Positions 24,989 to 34,238 of a DNA stretch of 64,000 nt are shown here, piece after piece. Source of the stretch: Sphingomonas sp. CFBP 8760 (GTDB taxonomy: Bacteria > Pseudomonadota > Alphaproteobacteria > Sphingomonadales > Sphingomonadaceae); assembly GCF_014841615.1 (NCBI RefSeq), contig NZ_JACYUG010000004.1, positions 180,647 through 244,646 on the forward strand, written 5' to 3'. The translations under genes were made by a program, and so were the position numbers. Within the stretch, counting starts at the first letter, position 1. Each line of letters begins with the position of its first letter. The notes below the pieces were generated by a model. It was given only the letters and a program-made list of their open reading frames with translations, was not told the DNA's origin and searched no databases.

Positions 24989-27900
24989 ATGACCCAACCG
25001 ATCTTCTACGACGCCAGTGGCCGCCGCCGGCGAATCGCCGGGGCGACGCTGCTGGTGCTGGCACTGGGGCTGGCGCTGCTGGTCTGGTGGGCCGCGACCG
25101 TCCTGGGCGCGCGCGATCCCCATGCGCCGCTGCGCTTTGCCGAGGATACCGGCACCCCGCAGGGACTGGCGGTGACCGCCTCCACCGGCACAGCGGCGGC
25201 CTGGCTGCCCAAGACGGGCACCGCAGCGGCGGGCAAGGCGCCGCTGCGACTGGGGTTCTACATGCCATGGGATGCCGCGTCGCGGGCATCGCTTGCCGCC
25301 CATGTCGCTGATCTCGACTGGCTGGCGGCGGGGCTGGCGACGGTGACGGGGGCGAATCACCACGTCGCCTACGAGCATGACGGGGAACTGGCGACGCTGC
25401 TCGCCGGGCAGGCGCGGTCGCCACGGCTGTTGCCGATGATCCAGAATGCGATGACGGATGGACGCTGGGACGGCGAGGGCACCGCCCGTCTGCTCGCCGA
25501 CGCGCCGGCGCGGGCGCGATTCGCCGACCGGCTCGTCGCGCTGGTGACGGCGGAGCGGGGCGCGGGGGTGATGCTCGACCTAGAAAGCCTGCCCGCTTCG
25601 GCGCACCGCGATTATCAGCTGTTCCTGCGCGAACTGCGCGCCCGGTTCGCGCCGCGCGGCTGGGCGGTGATGCTGGCGGTGCCGGTCGGCGATCCGGCAT
25701 GGGATCTGGCCGCCTATGCCGCCGTCGCGGACCGGCTGGTGCTGATGGCGTATGACGAACACTGGATGGGGGGCGAGGCGGGGCCGATCGCCTCGCAGGG
25801 CTGGTTCGCGCAGGCCGTTGCGGCGGCGGTGGCCCGCACCGGCGCGGACAAGGCGATCGTCGCGATCGGCAACTATGCCTATGACTGGGACGGTCGCCGC
25901 ACGACGCCGCTGACGGTGGCGGCCGCGTGGCAGCTGGCGGCGCAGGCCGGGGTGACGCCGCAATTCGACCGGGCAAGCGGCAATCCGCATTTCGCCTACA
26001 CGAGGAACGGGCGGACGCATCAGGTGTGGCTGCTCGACGCGACGACCGCGTGGAACCAGCGGCGCGCGATCGAGCGCACCGGGGCGGCGGGCATCGCGCT
26101 GTGGCGGCTGGGCAGCGAGGACCCGCGATTGTGGGACGCGCTGGCGGCGGGGGCCGGTGGGTGGCCCGACCTGTCGGTGCTGCCCGCCCCGGCCGGGATC
26201 GAGGTGACGGGGGTCGGTGAGATCATGCGGCTCGACCGGCAGGCGGCGGCGGGGCGGCGGACGCTGGCCTATGATCGCGACGGCCTGATCCGCGACGTGC
26301 GGATCGATGGGCTGGCGAGCGGCGATCTGGTGCAGCGCACCGGCGCGCGGCGGCGGCTGGTGGCGCTGACCTTCGACGACGGGCCGGACCCGGCATGGAC
26401 GCCGCAGATCCTGGACGTGCTGAAGCGCGAACACGCCCCCGCGACGTTCTTCGTCACCGGCACCAATGCGCTGGGGCAGCGCGCGCTGCTCAACCGCATC
26501 GTCGACGAGGGCAGCGAACTGGGCAACCATTCCACCAGCCATGCCGATCTGGGCCGCGAACCCGCCGCGCTGGTGAAGCTGGAGCTGAACGCGACGGCGC
26601 GGCTGGTCGAGGCCTATACCGGGCGCGGGATGCGGCTGTTCCGCCCGCCCTTTCTGGGCGACGCCGATCCGGGCACGCACGACGAACTGCATGCGTCGCG
26701 GGCAGCGGCGGACCTGGGGTATCTGACGGTCGGCCTGAACGTCGATCCGCTCGACTGGCGGGCGCCCGGCGTCGAGGCGATCGTCGCGAACACGGTGCGG
26801 CAGGTGATGGCGGGCACCGATGCCCGTCCGGCGCAGATCGTGCTGCTCCACGATGCCGGCGGCGACCGCAGCCAGACGGTGGCGGCGCTGCCGCGGATCA
26901 TCCGGACGTTGCGTGCGCGCGGCTATGATTTCGTGACGGTGTCGACGCTGGCCGGGCTGCCGCGCGCGGCGACGATGCCGCGCCTCGATGCTGGCACGAC
27001 CGTGCGGGCGGCGCGGACGAGCGGCCTGTTCGCCGGGCTGTGGGGGCTGCGCGAGGGACTGGGGCTGCTGTTCGTCGCGGTGATCGTGCTGGGCATGGCG
27101 CGGTCGCTGGCACTGACCACGCTGGCGTGGCGGCATCGCCATCGCGGCGAGCCGCCGGTGGCGGCACCGCATCTGGTGCCGCGCTTCGTGTCGGTGCTGA
27201 TCCCCGCCTTCAACGAGGCGCGGGTGATCGAGGCGTCGGTGCGGCGCATCCTGCACAGCCGCGACGTGCATCTGGAGGTGATCGTGATCGACGACGGGTC
27301 GACCGACGATACGTCCGCGGTGGTGCGGGCCGCGTTCGGGATCGACCCGCGCGTCACGCTGCTGACGCTGGCGAACGGGGGCAAGGCGGCGGCGCTCAAT
27401 GCCGCGCTGCGGCAGGCGCGCGGCGACCTGATCGTCGCGCTCGATGCGGATACGCAGTTCGAACCGGACACGATCGCGCTGATGGCGCGCTGGTTCGCCG
27501 ATCCGGCAATCGGCGCGGTGGCGGGCAATGCGAAGATCGGCAATGCGGTGAACTGGATCACCCGCTGGCAGGCGGTGGAATATGTCACCGCGCAGAATCT
27601 GGAACGCCGCGCGCTGGCGGCGCTGGGGGCGGTGACGGTGGTGCCCGGCGCGGTCGGCGCCTGGCGGCGCACCGCGCTGGATGCGGTGGGCGGTTATCCC
27701 GAAGACACGCTGGCCGAGGATCAGGACCTGACGATCGCGATCCAGCGCGCCGGCTGGCGCATCGCCTGCGACACGGCGGCGGTGGCGTGGACCGAGGCGC
27801 CGGAGACGACGCGCGCGCTGTTCAAGCAGCGGTTCCGCTGGGCCTATGGCACGCTGCAATGCCTGTGGAAGCATTGCGGTGCGATCGGTCGGGGCGGATT

Positions 27901-28345
27901 GGGACGGATCGGCCTGCCCCAGGCGATCGTTTTCCAGTTTCTGCTCGCCGCGGTGTCGCCGCTGGTCGATCTGGCGCTGGCGGGGGCGGTGATCGGCACC
28001 GGCTGGCGCATCGCCCGCGATAGCTGGTCGGCGACGGGGGGCGATACGGGCACCGTGCTGGCGTTCTGGGCGGCGTTCACCGCGGTCGATCTGGGTTGCG
28101 GCTGGGCGGCGTTCCGGATGGACGCGCGCGAGGGGCGGTTCCCGGCGATCCGGCTGCTGACGATGCGCTTCGGCTATCGCCAGTTGCTCTACGCGGTGGT
28201 GCTGCGCGCGATCGCGGCGGCGGTGACGGGGCCGAGGATCGGCTGGGGCAAGCTGGAGCGCAGCGGGCGCGTCACCACCCCCGCCGCGACGCCGGCGACC
28301 GTCGTGTCGATACCGGTCCGGGTGCCCTTCCGGCGGGCGGCGTAA
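24989..28345 (+). CDS. GH18-like hydrolase / NodB polysaccharide deacetylase / GT2 synthase fusion
   Basis: The 1118-aa membrane protein has, in order: an N-terminal transmembrane helix (about 15-40); a GH18-like TIM barrel (about 75-410) with VMLDLESLP near residue 193 in place of the DxDxE motif; a NodB-type deacetylase (about 455-650) with LTFDDGPD and NHSTSHADL; a transmembrane segment (about 678-712); and a processive GT2 domain from about 733 with DDGSTDDT, DADT, AEDQDL and QRFRW, ending in membrane helices. The combination resembles PgaB plus PgaC (poly-GlcNAc export) on one chain, although PgaB uses another hydrolase family. A partially deacetylated beta-linked amino-sugar polymer is the likely product (inference). 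GTG 24974 is an alternative start. Confidence 0.88.
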   Translation: MTQPIFYDASGRRRRIAGATLLVLALGLALLVWWAATVLGARDPHAPLRFAEDTGTPQGLAVTASTGTAAAWLPKTGTAAAGKAPLRLGFYMPWDAASRASLAAHVADLDWLAAGLATVTGANHHVAYEHDGELATLLAGQARSPRLLPMIQNAMTDGRWDGEGTARLLADAPARARFADRLVALVTAERGAGVMLDLESLPASAHRDYQLFLRELRARFAPRGWAVMLAVPVGDPAWDLAAYAAVADRLVLMAYDEHWMGGEAGPIASQGWFAQAVAAAVARTGADKAIVAIGNYAYDWDGRRTTPLTVAAAWQLAAQAGVTPQFDRASGNPHFAYTRNGRTHQVWLLDATTAWNQRRAIERTGAAGIALWRLGSEDPRLWDALAAGAGGWPDLSVLPAPAGIEVTGVGEIMRLDRQAAAGRRTLAYDRDGLIRDVRIDGLASGDLVQRTGARRRLVALTFDDGPDPAWTPQILDVLKREHAPATFFVTGTNALGQRALLNRIVDEGSELGNHSTSHADLGREPAALVKLELNATARLVEAYTGRGMRLFRPPFLGDADPGTHDELHASRAAADLGYLTVGLNVDPLDWRAPGVEAIVANTVRQVMAGTDARPAQIVLLHDAGGDRSQTVAALPRIIRTLRARGYDFVTVSTLAGLPRAATMPRLDAGTTVRAARTSGLFAGLWGLREGLGLLFVAVIVLGMARSLALTTLAWRHRHRGEPPVAAPHLVPRFVSVLIPAFNEARVIEASVRRILHSRDVHLEVIVIDDGSTDDTSAVVRAAFGIDPRVTLLTLANGGKAAALNAALRQARGDLIVALDADTQFEPDTIALMARWFADPAIGAVAGNAKIGNAVNWITRWQAVEYVTAQNLERRALAALGAVTVVPGAVGAWRRTALDAVGGYPEDTLAEDQDLTIAIQRAGWRIACDTAAVAWTEAPETTRALFKQRFRWAYGTLQCLWKHCGAIGRGGLGRIGLPQAIVFQFLLAAVSPLVDLALAGAVIGTGWRIARDSWSATGGDTGTVLAFWAAFTAVDLGCGWAAFRMDAREGRFPAIRLLTMRFGYRQLLYAVVLRAIAAAVTGPRIGWGKLERSGRVTTPAATPATVVSIPVRVPFRRAA

Positions 28346-28353
28346 CGGGCTTT

Positions 28354-28512
28354 CAGAAGAATGGGTTCACGCTGAGACGCGGAGACGCGGAGGGATTCTG
28401 GCGGCGCAGCCGATCATGCGATAACGGCGGTCATTGACCGTCAGTCCGCTGAAGAAGCGGATCATCGGCATCAGGCGGATCACCTCCGCGTCTCCGCGTG
28501 AACCCATTCTTC
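28354..28512. repeat. Inverted repeat element between the GT fusion and the EamA gene
   Basis: The left arm 28354-28393 (CAGAAGAATGGGTTCACG, then an octamer-rich CGGAGACG segment) is the reverse complement of the right arm 28482-28512, apart from one extra 8-bp unit in the left arm. About 88 bp lies between the arms. The element fills most of the space between convergent genes and looks like a dispersed, MITE-like or REP-like sequence. Confidence 0.75.
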
Positions 28513-28530
28513 TGCGCTGCGCGGACCGCC

Positions 28531-29427
28531 TCAATCCAGCGACAGGCCGTGGGTCGCATCGGCGGCGTGGGTGGTGTCGGATCGCTCGCCACGGACGACG
28601 ACGATGCTGCCCGCCACGATCAGCACCCCGCCCAATACCAGCGGCCAGCCCGCCGGATCGCCGAACAGGCCGATCCCCAGCGCGGCGCCGATCAGTGGTT
28701 CGATGTTGATGAACACGCCCGCGCTGGCGCTGTCGACGCGCGCTGCGCCATATTGCCAGGCCGCGGTGGCGAGGAAGGTGGACAGCAGACCCTGTCCGAT
28801 GATGCCGCTCCATGCGACGGTGCCGAGCGCCAGCGGCGGCGCACCGTGCAGCAACAGCGCGACCGGCAGCACGGTGGCGGTCGCGACGACCAGCGTGACC
28901 GAGGGAACCGCCATCGCCGAGCGGGTGACAGGCGCCCGCTTCAGCACGATCAGCCAGGCGAGGAAGATCAGCAGCGACAACAGCGACAGCGCGATGCCGA
29001 TCGCGGTGCCCGCGCCACCCGGCTTGCCCGCGATCAGGCCCGCGCCGATCGTCGCGGCGGCCACCCCGGTCCATGACGCGCGGCTGACGCGTTCCCCCAT
29101 CAGATGCGCCGCGACCGCGATCAGCGCGGGCATCGCCCCGACCAGCAGCGCCGCCAGCGTGACGGTGACGCCGGCCAGCCCCTCGAACTGCACCATGAAG
29201 GCGAGGCCGTAGAACACGCCCGCCAGCAACACCGGCGGCGACCGGAACAGCGCCCGTGCCTCCGCACCGGCCAGGGCGAAGGGCAGCGCCGCGATGCTGG
29301 CGACCGCGAAGCGGAGCAATACCATATGCGCCGGCTCCACCGCGCGCAGCGCCAGCTTGCCGAGCGGGAAGCCCAGTCCCCAGAACAGACCCGCCACAGC
29401 GAGGGCGATGAAGGCGGCGCGGTGCAT
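28531..29427 (-). CDS. EamA/DMT superfamily transporter
   Basis: The 298-aa protein has about ten transmembrane helices and two EamA repeats (AVAGLFWGLGFPLGKLALR in the first, VFINIEPLIGAALGIGLFG in the second). Members export metabolites such as amino acids; the substrate here is unknown. ATG 29427 starts directly with a transmembrane helix and is preferred over upstream starts that overlap ygfZ or lack hydrophobic sequence. It is transcribed after ygfZ on the same strand with a 76-bp gap. Confidence 0.88.
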   Translation of the reverse strand: MHRAAFIALAVAGLFWGLGFPLGKLALRAVEPAHMVLLRFAVASIAALPFALAGAEARALFRSPPVLLAGVFYGLAFMVQFEGLAGVTVTLAALLVGAMPALIAVAAHLMGERVSRASWTGVAAATIGAGLIAGKPGGAGTAIGIALSLLSLLIFLAWLIVLKRAPVTRSAMAVPSVTLVVATATVLPVALLLHGAPPLALGTVAWSGIIGQGLLSTFLATAAWQYGAARVDSASAGVFINIEPLIGAALGIGLFGDPAGWPLVLGGVLIVAGSIVVVRGERSDTTHAADATHGLSLD

Positions 29428-29503
29428 CACCACCCCATGCCCCGCCGCCGCCCGCATGGCGAGGGGAGATCGATCCGCGCCGGTGATGGCGGAGGGATCG
29501 CCC

Positions 29504-30205
29504 TCAGTCAGCCAGTGCCGCCGCCAGCCAGGCCGGGCGCAGCGCATCGCCCGATGCTTCGACGCGGCGATGCTCGACCATCAGCCCCAGCGCCGGATAA
29601 AAGGCGCGGGTGCGGTCGCCTGCCGGCGCGATCGGCGCGACGACCAGCCGGCGGTTCACCTTGGCGCGGTGGTGCATCCGCGCGGTGTTCTCCTGTCCGA
29701 CATAACAGCCCTTGGTGAAGCTGACGCCGTTCAGCTCGCGCGCATTGCATTCCAGCCACAGCGTCTCGCCCGACCCGAGTTCGCCCGTCCCCTCCGTCAC
29801 GCCCAGCGACAGGCGGTGCGCGGTCCATGCGTCGTCGACCGGTGTCCCGCCCGGCGGGGCGAGCCATCGCCGGCCGAGTTCGGGTAGGCGCGGGTCGGCG
29901 ATGCCGGCGTTGCCATCCCGCGACCAGTGAACCGCGAGCGCGGGATCGATCGCGATCGTGATCGCGCGGCGCAACCGGTACATCGTCAGCCGTCGCGCCA
30001 CCGCCTCCGCCTGTGCCGCCTCGACATCGATCAGGATATCGTCGTCATCCGCCCAGAGCAGGAAATCGAACAGCGCCTTGCCCTGCGGCGTCAGCAGCCC
30101 CGCCCAGACCGGCAGCGTCCCGGCGACATCGTGCGTGACCAGCCCCTGCAGGAACCCGCGGACATCCTCGCCCGCCACCCTCAGCACCGTCCGGTTCGCC
30201 AGCAT
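29504..30205 (-). CDS. ygfZ: Folate-binding protein YgfZ (GcvT-like)
   Basis: The 233-aa protein belongs to the YgfZ/IBA57 family, which supports maturation or repair of some [4Fe-4S] enzymes in a folate-dependent manner. The diagnostic motif GVSFTKGCYVGQE, with its essential cysteine, is intact, and the N-terminus LRVAGEDVRGFLQGLVTHDV is typical. ATG 30205 lies 7 nt after AGGCGG, which favours it over the ATG at 30211. It is divergent from pyrC, with 90 bp between them. Confidence 0.93.
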   Translation of the reverse strand: MLANRTVLRVAGEDVRGFLQGLVTHDVAGTLPVWAGLLTPQGKALFDFLLWADDDDILIDVEAAQAEAVARRLTMYRLRRAITIAIDPALAVHWSRDGNAGIADPRLPELGRRWLAPPGGTPVDDAWTAHRLSLGVTEGTGELGSGETLWLECNARELNGVSFTKGCYVGQENTARMHHRAKVNRRLVVAPIAPAGDRTRAFYPALGLMVEHRRVEASGDALRPAWLAAALAD

Positions 30206-30295
30206 CGTCATCCCGCCTATCTGGCGATGCCACCTGCCAGGCACAATGCGGCGATCGGGATTGCCGCCCGCCGCCGGCGATCCTAGGGCATCGGC

Positions 30296-31339
30296 ATGAC
30301 CGATCGCCTGACCATCCGCCGCCCCGACGACTGGCACGTCCACCTGCGCGACGGCGCGATGCTGCACGCGGTGGCCCCCTATACTGCCCGCCAGTTCGCC
30401 CGCGCGATCATCATGCCCAACCTGACGCCGCCGGTGACGGATGCGGCGGCGGCGCGTGCCTATCGCGACCGGATCATGGCCGCGCTGGGCGAGGATACGG
30501 ATTTCCAGCCGCTGATGACCTGTTACCTGACGGATCGCAGCGATCCCGACGATATCGTCGCCGGCCATGCCGAGGGGGTGTTCACCGCCTGCAAGCTGTA
30601 CCCCGCGCACGCCACGACCAATTCCGCCCACGGCGTCACCGATATCCGCGCGATGACCGGGGTGCTGGAGGCGATGCAGCGGGCGGGCATCCCGTTGCTG
30701 ATCCATGGCGAGGTGACCGACCGCTCGATCGATATCTTCGACCGCGAGGCGGTGTTCATCGAGCGGGTGCTGATCCCGCTGCTCCGCGACTATCCGGCCT
30801 TGCGGATCGTGATGGAGCATATCACCACCGCCGAAGCCGCGGCCTTCGTGGCGGAAGCGGACCACCCGATCGCCGCGACGATCACGCCGCAGCACCTGAT
30901 CCTGAACCGCAACGCCATCTTCGACGGCGGCCTGCGCCCCCATGCCTATTGCCTGCCCGTCGCCAAGCGCGAGGCGCACCGGCTGGCGGTGCGGCGCGCG
31001 GCAATATCGGGCAGCCCGCGCTTCTTCCTGGGCACGGATACCGCGCCGCACGTCGTCGGCGCGAAGGAATCGGGCTGCGGCTGCGCGGGCATCTTCAACG
31101 CGCCCTTCGCGCTTGAAACCTATCTCCGCGTGTTCGACGAGGAAGGCGCGATCGACCGGTTCGAGGGCTTCGCCGCGGAACATGGGGCGCGTTTCCATGG
31201 CCTGCCGCTCAACGAGGGCACGGTGACGCTGGAACGCGTCGCGCAGCAGGTGCCGGCCACGACCGGCGACGGCGCCACCGAGGTGGTGCCGTTCATGGCG
31301 GGCGAAACGCTGGCGTGGCGGCTGGCCGACGATATCTAG
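30296..31339 (+). CDS. pyrC: Dihydroorotase PyrC (class II)
   Basis: The 347-aa zinc amidohydrolase closes carbamoyl aspartate to dihydroorotate in pyrimidine synthesis. The metal-binding DWHVHLRDG near the N-terminus, the carboxylated-lysine segment CKLYPAHATTNS, EHITTAEAA, PQHLILNRN and the Asp loop LGTDTAPHV are all present. Length equals the E. coli-type PyrC. Its stop codon lies inside a CTAG palindrome shared with the stop of the convergent DUF1134 gene. Confidence 0.96.
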   Translation: MTDRLTIRRPDDWHVHLRDGAMLHAVAPYTARQFARAIIMPNLTPPVTDAAAARAYRDRIMAALGEDTDFQPLMTCYLTDRSDPDDIVAGHAEGVFTACKLYPAHATTNSAHGVTDIRAMTGVLEAMQRAGIPLLIHGEVTDRSIDIFDREAVFIERVLIPLLRDYPALRIVMEHITTAEAAAFVAEADHPIAATITPQHLILNRNAIFDGGLRPHAYCLPVAKREAHRLAVRRAAISGSPRFFLGTDTAPHVVGAKESGCGCAGIFNAPFALETYLRVFDEEGAIDRFEGFAAEHGARFHGLPLNEGTVTLERVAQQVPATTGDGATEVVPFMAGETLAWRLADDI

Positions 31340-32103
31340 AAAGGCAACCAGCGGCTCTTGTGGGTGAAGTTCATATAGCCGACGTTGACACCCGCCCGCC
31401 AGCCGACGCCCAGACGGATCGGGATCAGCACCACGGTGCCGCGCCGCAGATAGGTCGCGGCGAATCCGCCGACCAGATACAGTCTCCCCTCCGCGCCGGG
31501 GAAGCGGTGGAACAGTTCCTCGGTATCGTAGAGATTGTAGACGAGCACGAAGACCTTGTTGGCGTCGCCGCCCACGTCGAAGCCCAGCGACGGCCCGGTC
31601 CAGTAGACGGGCTGCTGCCCCTCCACCTTGTGCGTCATCACCCCCGAGCCATAGCGGACCCCGACGATGAACGCGCCCGATGCCTCGCGCCCCGCGATAT
31701 AGGCGTTGGGCCGGCCCTGTTCCTTCAACACCTTTTCCAGCAGCCCGGCGAGCCCCTCCGCACCCTTGCCGAACACGCCCTCGCCCGCGGCCAACAGGTC
31801 GTCGCGCTGGAAGGTGTCGGCCGCCGCCGTGGTCCGTTCGGCCCGCGTCGCGGCGGCCTGATCCGCCGGGAGGGGGGTGGCGGCTGGAGCGGCTGGCGGG
31901 GCGGCGGGTTCGAACGGCTCCTGCACCGGTGGCGCATCCTGCCCCGGCGCAACGCGCGCCGTGCTGGCCGCAGGCGGCGGCCCAGCCAGATCGCCATCGA
32001 TCGCCCGGTTGGGATCGATCGTGCGCACCTGCGCCATGCCCGGCTGACCACCGAGCGACGCGAGCAGCGCCAATCCCATCCACACGCTGCGCATCCGACC
32101 CAT
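31336..32103 (-). CDS. DUF1134 family secreted protein
   Basis: The 255-aa product has a signal peptide (cleavage probably after GMA in SLGGQPGMAQ), a Pro/Ala-rich linker of about 70 residues and a C-terminal DUF1134 domain (GEGVFGKGAEGLAGLLEKV through GVGWRAGVNVGYMNF). The family is conserved in alphaproteobacteria and secreted, with no known function; the glycine and aromatic pattern resembles EipA-like envelope proteins. Its last 4 bases overlap the end of pyrC on the opposite strand. Confidence 0.9.
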   Translation of the reverse strand: MGRMRSVWMGLALLASLGGQPGMAQVRTIDPNRAIDGDLAGPPPAASTARVAPGQDAPPVQEPFEPAAPPAAPAATPLPADQAAATRAERTTAAADTFQRDDLLAAGEGVFGKGAEGLAGLLEKVLKEQGRPNAYIAGREASGAFIVGVRYGSGVMTHKVEGQQPVYWTGPSLGFDVGGDANKVFVLVYNLYDTEELFHRFPGAEGRLYLVGGFAATYLRRGTVVLIPIRLGVGWRAGVNVGYMNFTHKSRWLPF

Positions 32104-32247
32104 GTCTCCGTTATCCGTTCCGACGTTCGCCTGTTCCCCCGTAGACCAACTCCCGCCTTGCGGCGCAATGAACGATCTTCACGACCGATCGCACGAGGCG
32201 GTTGATCGGTCGCGATACCATGGCTATAGCCTGCACCCTGCCGATCC

Positions 32248-32337
32248 GGAGACGTGGGTGAGCGGCTGAAACCAACGCTTTGCTAAAGCGTCGTACGGGA
32301 AACCGTACCGAGGGTTCGAATCCCTCCGTCTCCGCCA
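32248..32337 (+). tRNA. tRNA-Ser (GCT anticodon)
   Basis: This is a 90-nt class II tRNA. Acceptor GGAGACG pairs with CGTCTCC, the anticodon stem ACGCT/AGCGT encloses loop TTGCTAA (anticodon GCT), the variable arm is CGTACGGGAAACCGTACC, the T-loop is GGTTCGAATCC, and the CCA is encoded. It reads AGC and AGU. Confidence 0.96.
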
Positions 32338-32758
32338 TTTCGGTTTCTCCCGACCATCCCCGAAGCTTATCGTTGCGAAACGTGGCGCGTCGGCATTCGA
32401 TGCGGTCCATATCGGCCGCAAGCGATCGGCACCGAACAAATCTCTGCATGAGCAATCTTCATGTTGGGCGTCGGGCAAATAGGACTTCGCGGACGCCGGC
32501 CGAGTATCTGGCGGGGCTGCCCGGTTACATGCGTATCTCCTGATCCTTGACCATCCAGGTTGCCGTCCGGCGGTTCGGAGTAGCCAAGGCCGCACGCCCT
32601 GCAATCCTGTCGCCGGCTTCGGGCGACAGGAGCCGGCACGCTTGCCATCGATCCGGCCACCAGATGCCCGGGAAAATGCCCGCCGCACCATGCCTGACAC
32701 ACATCCGAATCGGATTTGATGTAGACTGGGGCCATCTCAACGGCACAGGGAAATAAAC
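32338..32758. other. Intergenic region upstream of the secreted esterase
   Basis: These 421 bp between tRNA-Ser and the esterase have lower GC content and no frame with a recognisable product on either strand; the frames present are shadows with arginine-rich or random composition. The promoter of the esterase is presumably in the last 100 bp, but no clear boxes were seen. Confidence 0.5.
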
Positions 32759-33790
32759 ATGAACCTTATCAAGATGATCCGGATGGGGAGTGTTGTCGCC
32801 ATGGGTGTTGTTGCCGCGGAGGCTTCGGCGGGCGATGCGCAACTGCCCGGCTATTCGGCCGGTGCGCAGGTCGTCAGCGTCGATGGAAAGCGGAGCCAGG
32901 TCGATCAGATCAGTGGCGTGATCTATTCGCAGATCCGATCGACACGGGCGGTGCGACAGTTGCGCATGTCGTTGATCGTGCCGCGGACCAGCGATCTGAA
33001 GCCCGCAATCGTCTATTTCCCGGGCGGTGGCTTCACCTCCGCCGATCACGAGAAGTATTTCGAGATGCGTTCCGCCTTGGCGCAGGCCGGCTTCGTCGTC
33101 GCGGCGGCCGAATATCGCGTCGTCCCCGACAGGTTCCCGGCCCTGGTGCAGGACGGCAAGGCGGCGGTCCGTTACCTGCGGGCCCATGCGGCGGAATACG
33201 GCATAGACCCTGCTCGGATCGGCGTACTCGGCGATTCGGCCGGTGGTTACGTCTCGCAGATGGTTGCCGTCACCAATGGCGAGAAGAGCTTCGACAAGGG
33301 CGACTATCTTGACCAGTCATCCGACGTGCAGGCGGCGGTCACGCTGTACGGCATTTCGAATCTCCTCAACATCGGCGAAGGATTCCCGCCGAAGATCCAG
33401 CAGACGCACCAGTCCCCCGCAGTGACCGAGGCGCTTCTGGTCAACGGTCCGGCGTTCGGCGGTTTCGCCGGCGCGGCGATTTCAACCGATCCGGCCAAGG
33501 CGCTGGCCGCAAGTTCGATGGGCCACCTGAACGGCGTCGAGCCTCCGTTCCTCATCATGCATGGCACGGCCGACGTGCTCGTCTCGCCGGTACAGAGCAA
33601 GCAGTTGTTTGAGGCATTGCGGGCCAAGGGCAGCAAGGCGGATTATGTATTGGTGAAGGGGGCCGGACATGGCGACCTGACCTGGTTCCAGCAGCCCGTG
33701 ATCGACCGGGTGGTCACCTGGTTCAAGGCCGTGCTGGGCGGCCCGATCGCCAAGGCGGGAGGCGAGGACGAACCCAGGGCCAATCTCTGA
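32759..33790 (+). CDS. Secreted alpha/beta hydrolase (esterase)
   Basis: The 343-aa product has a signal peptide (MNLIKMIRMGSVVAMGVVAA) and an alpha/beta-hydrolase fold of the hormone-sensitive lipase/BD-FAE-like group. Visible are the oxyanion motif YFPGGGF, the nucleophile elbow GDSAGG, the acid Asp in HGTADVLVS and the His in GAGHGD. The substrate could be a short acyl or sugar ester such as acetylated or feruloylated glycans. It stands alone between tRNA genes, has a good AGGGA ribosome binding site, and a hairpin follows its stop. Confidence 0.9.
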   Translation: MNLIKMIRMGSVVAMGVVAAEASAGDAQLPGYSAGAQVVSVDGKRSQVDQISGVIYSQIRSTRAVRQLRMSLIVPRTSDLKPAIVYFPGGGFTSADHEKYFEMRSALAQAGFVVAAAEYRVVPDRFPALVQDGKAAVRYLRAHAAEYGIDPARIGVLGDSAGGYVSQMVAVTNGEKSFDKGDYLDQSSDVQAAVTLYGISNLLNIGEGFPPKIQQTHQSPAVTEALLVNGPAFGGFAGAAISTDPAKALAASSMGHLNGVEPPFLIMHGTADVLVSPVQSKQLFEALRAKGSKADYVLVKGAGHGDLTWFQQPVIDRVVTWFKAVLGGPIAKAGGEDEPRANL

Positions 33791-33805
33791 CCATTGACGG
33801 TTTTT

Positions 33806-33837
33806 CCGGTGTCGGTCCCGCGTGGGGCCGATGCCGG
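33806..33837 (+). terminator. Hairpin after the esterase gene
   Basis: CCGGTGTCGGTCCC pairs with GGGGCCGATGCCGG (with wobble pairs) around a 4-nt GCGT loop, 15 bp after the esterase stop. It is a probable intrinsic or structure-assisted terminator; the T-run lies before rather than after the stem. Confidence 0.4.
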
Positions 33838-34053
33838 AGAACCGGTTCCGGATGCGATCCCGTCGGTGGGAGGTGGCCAAGCCGCATCATACGGGTTCGT
33901 TGCGGAAGCGCGCCGTTAATGTCGATCCGAATGAGGGCCTGCTTTACCTCAGCCTTCGGGCTTGTCGCTGTTGGTACGCCGATGAAACAACTGCGCGATG
34001 CAGGGGGTGGCCCCGAGGGACCATCGTAACTGCATGACAATGTTTGGAAAAAC

Positions 34054-34128
34054 TGGAGCGGGCGAAGGGATTCGAACCCTCGACCCCAACCTTGGCAAGG
34101 TTGTGCTCTACCCCTGAGCTACGCCCGC
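34054..34128 (-). tRNA. tRNA-Gly (GCC anticodon)
   Basis: This is a 75-nt cloverleaf on the minus strand. Acceptor GCGGGCG pairs with CGCCCGC, the anticodon stem CAACC/GGTTG encloses loop TTGCCAA (anticodon GCC), the T-arm contains GGTTCGAATCC, and the CCA is encoded. Confidence 0.96.
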
Positions 34129-34238
34129 TCTGGCGCCATGAGCCGGCGGACCGGCTGGGTGAGGCGGGCCACTAGCAGCGGGTGGGGAATGCTGCAAGCG
34201 CAAATGAACGAATTTCTTGCTTGGCGATTTCATCGATA

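Noticed and set aside
25580..27874. 764-codon minus-strand frame
   Set aside because: It is antisense to the polysaccharide synthase fusion; composition indicates a shadow frame.
32525..33187. 220-codon minus-strand frame over the esterase start
   Set aside because: It overlaps a gene with a signal peptide and a complete catalytic triad; the frame itself matches nothing.
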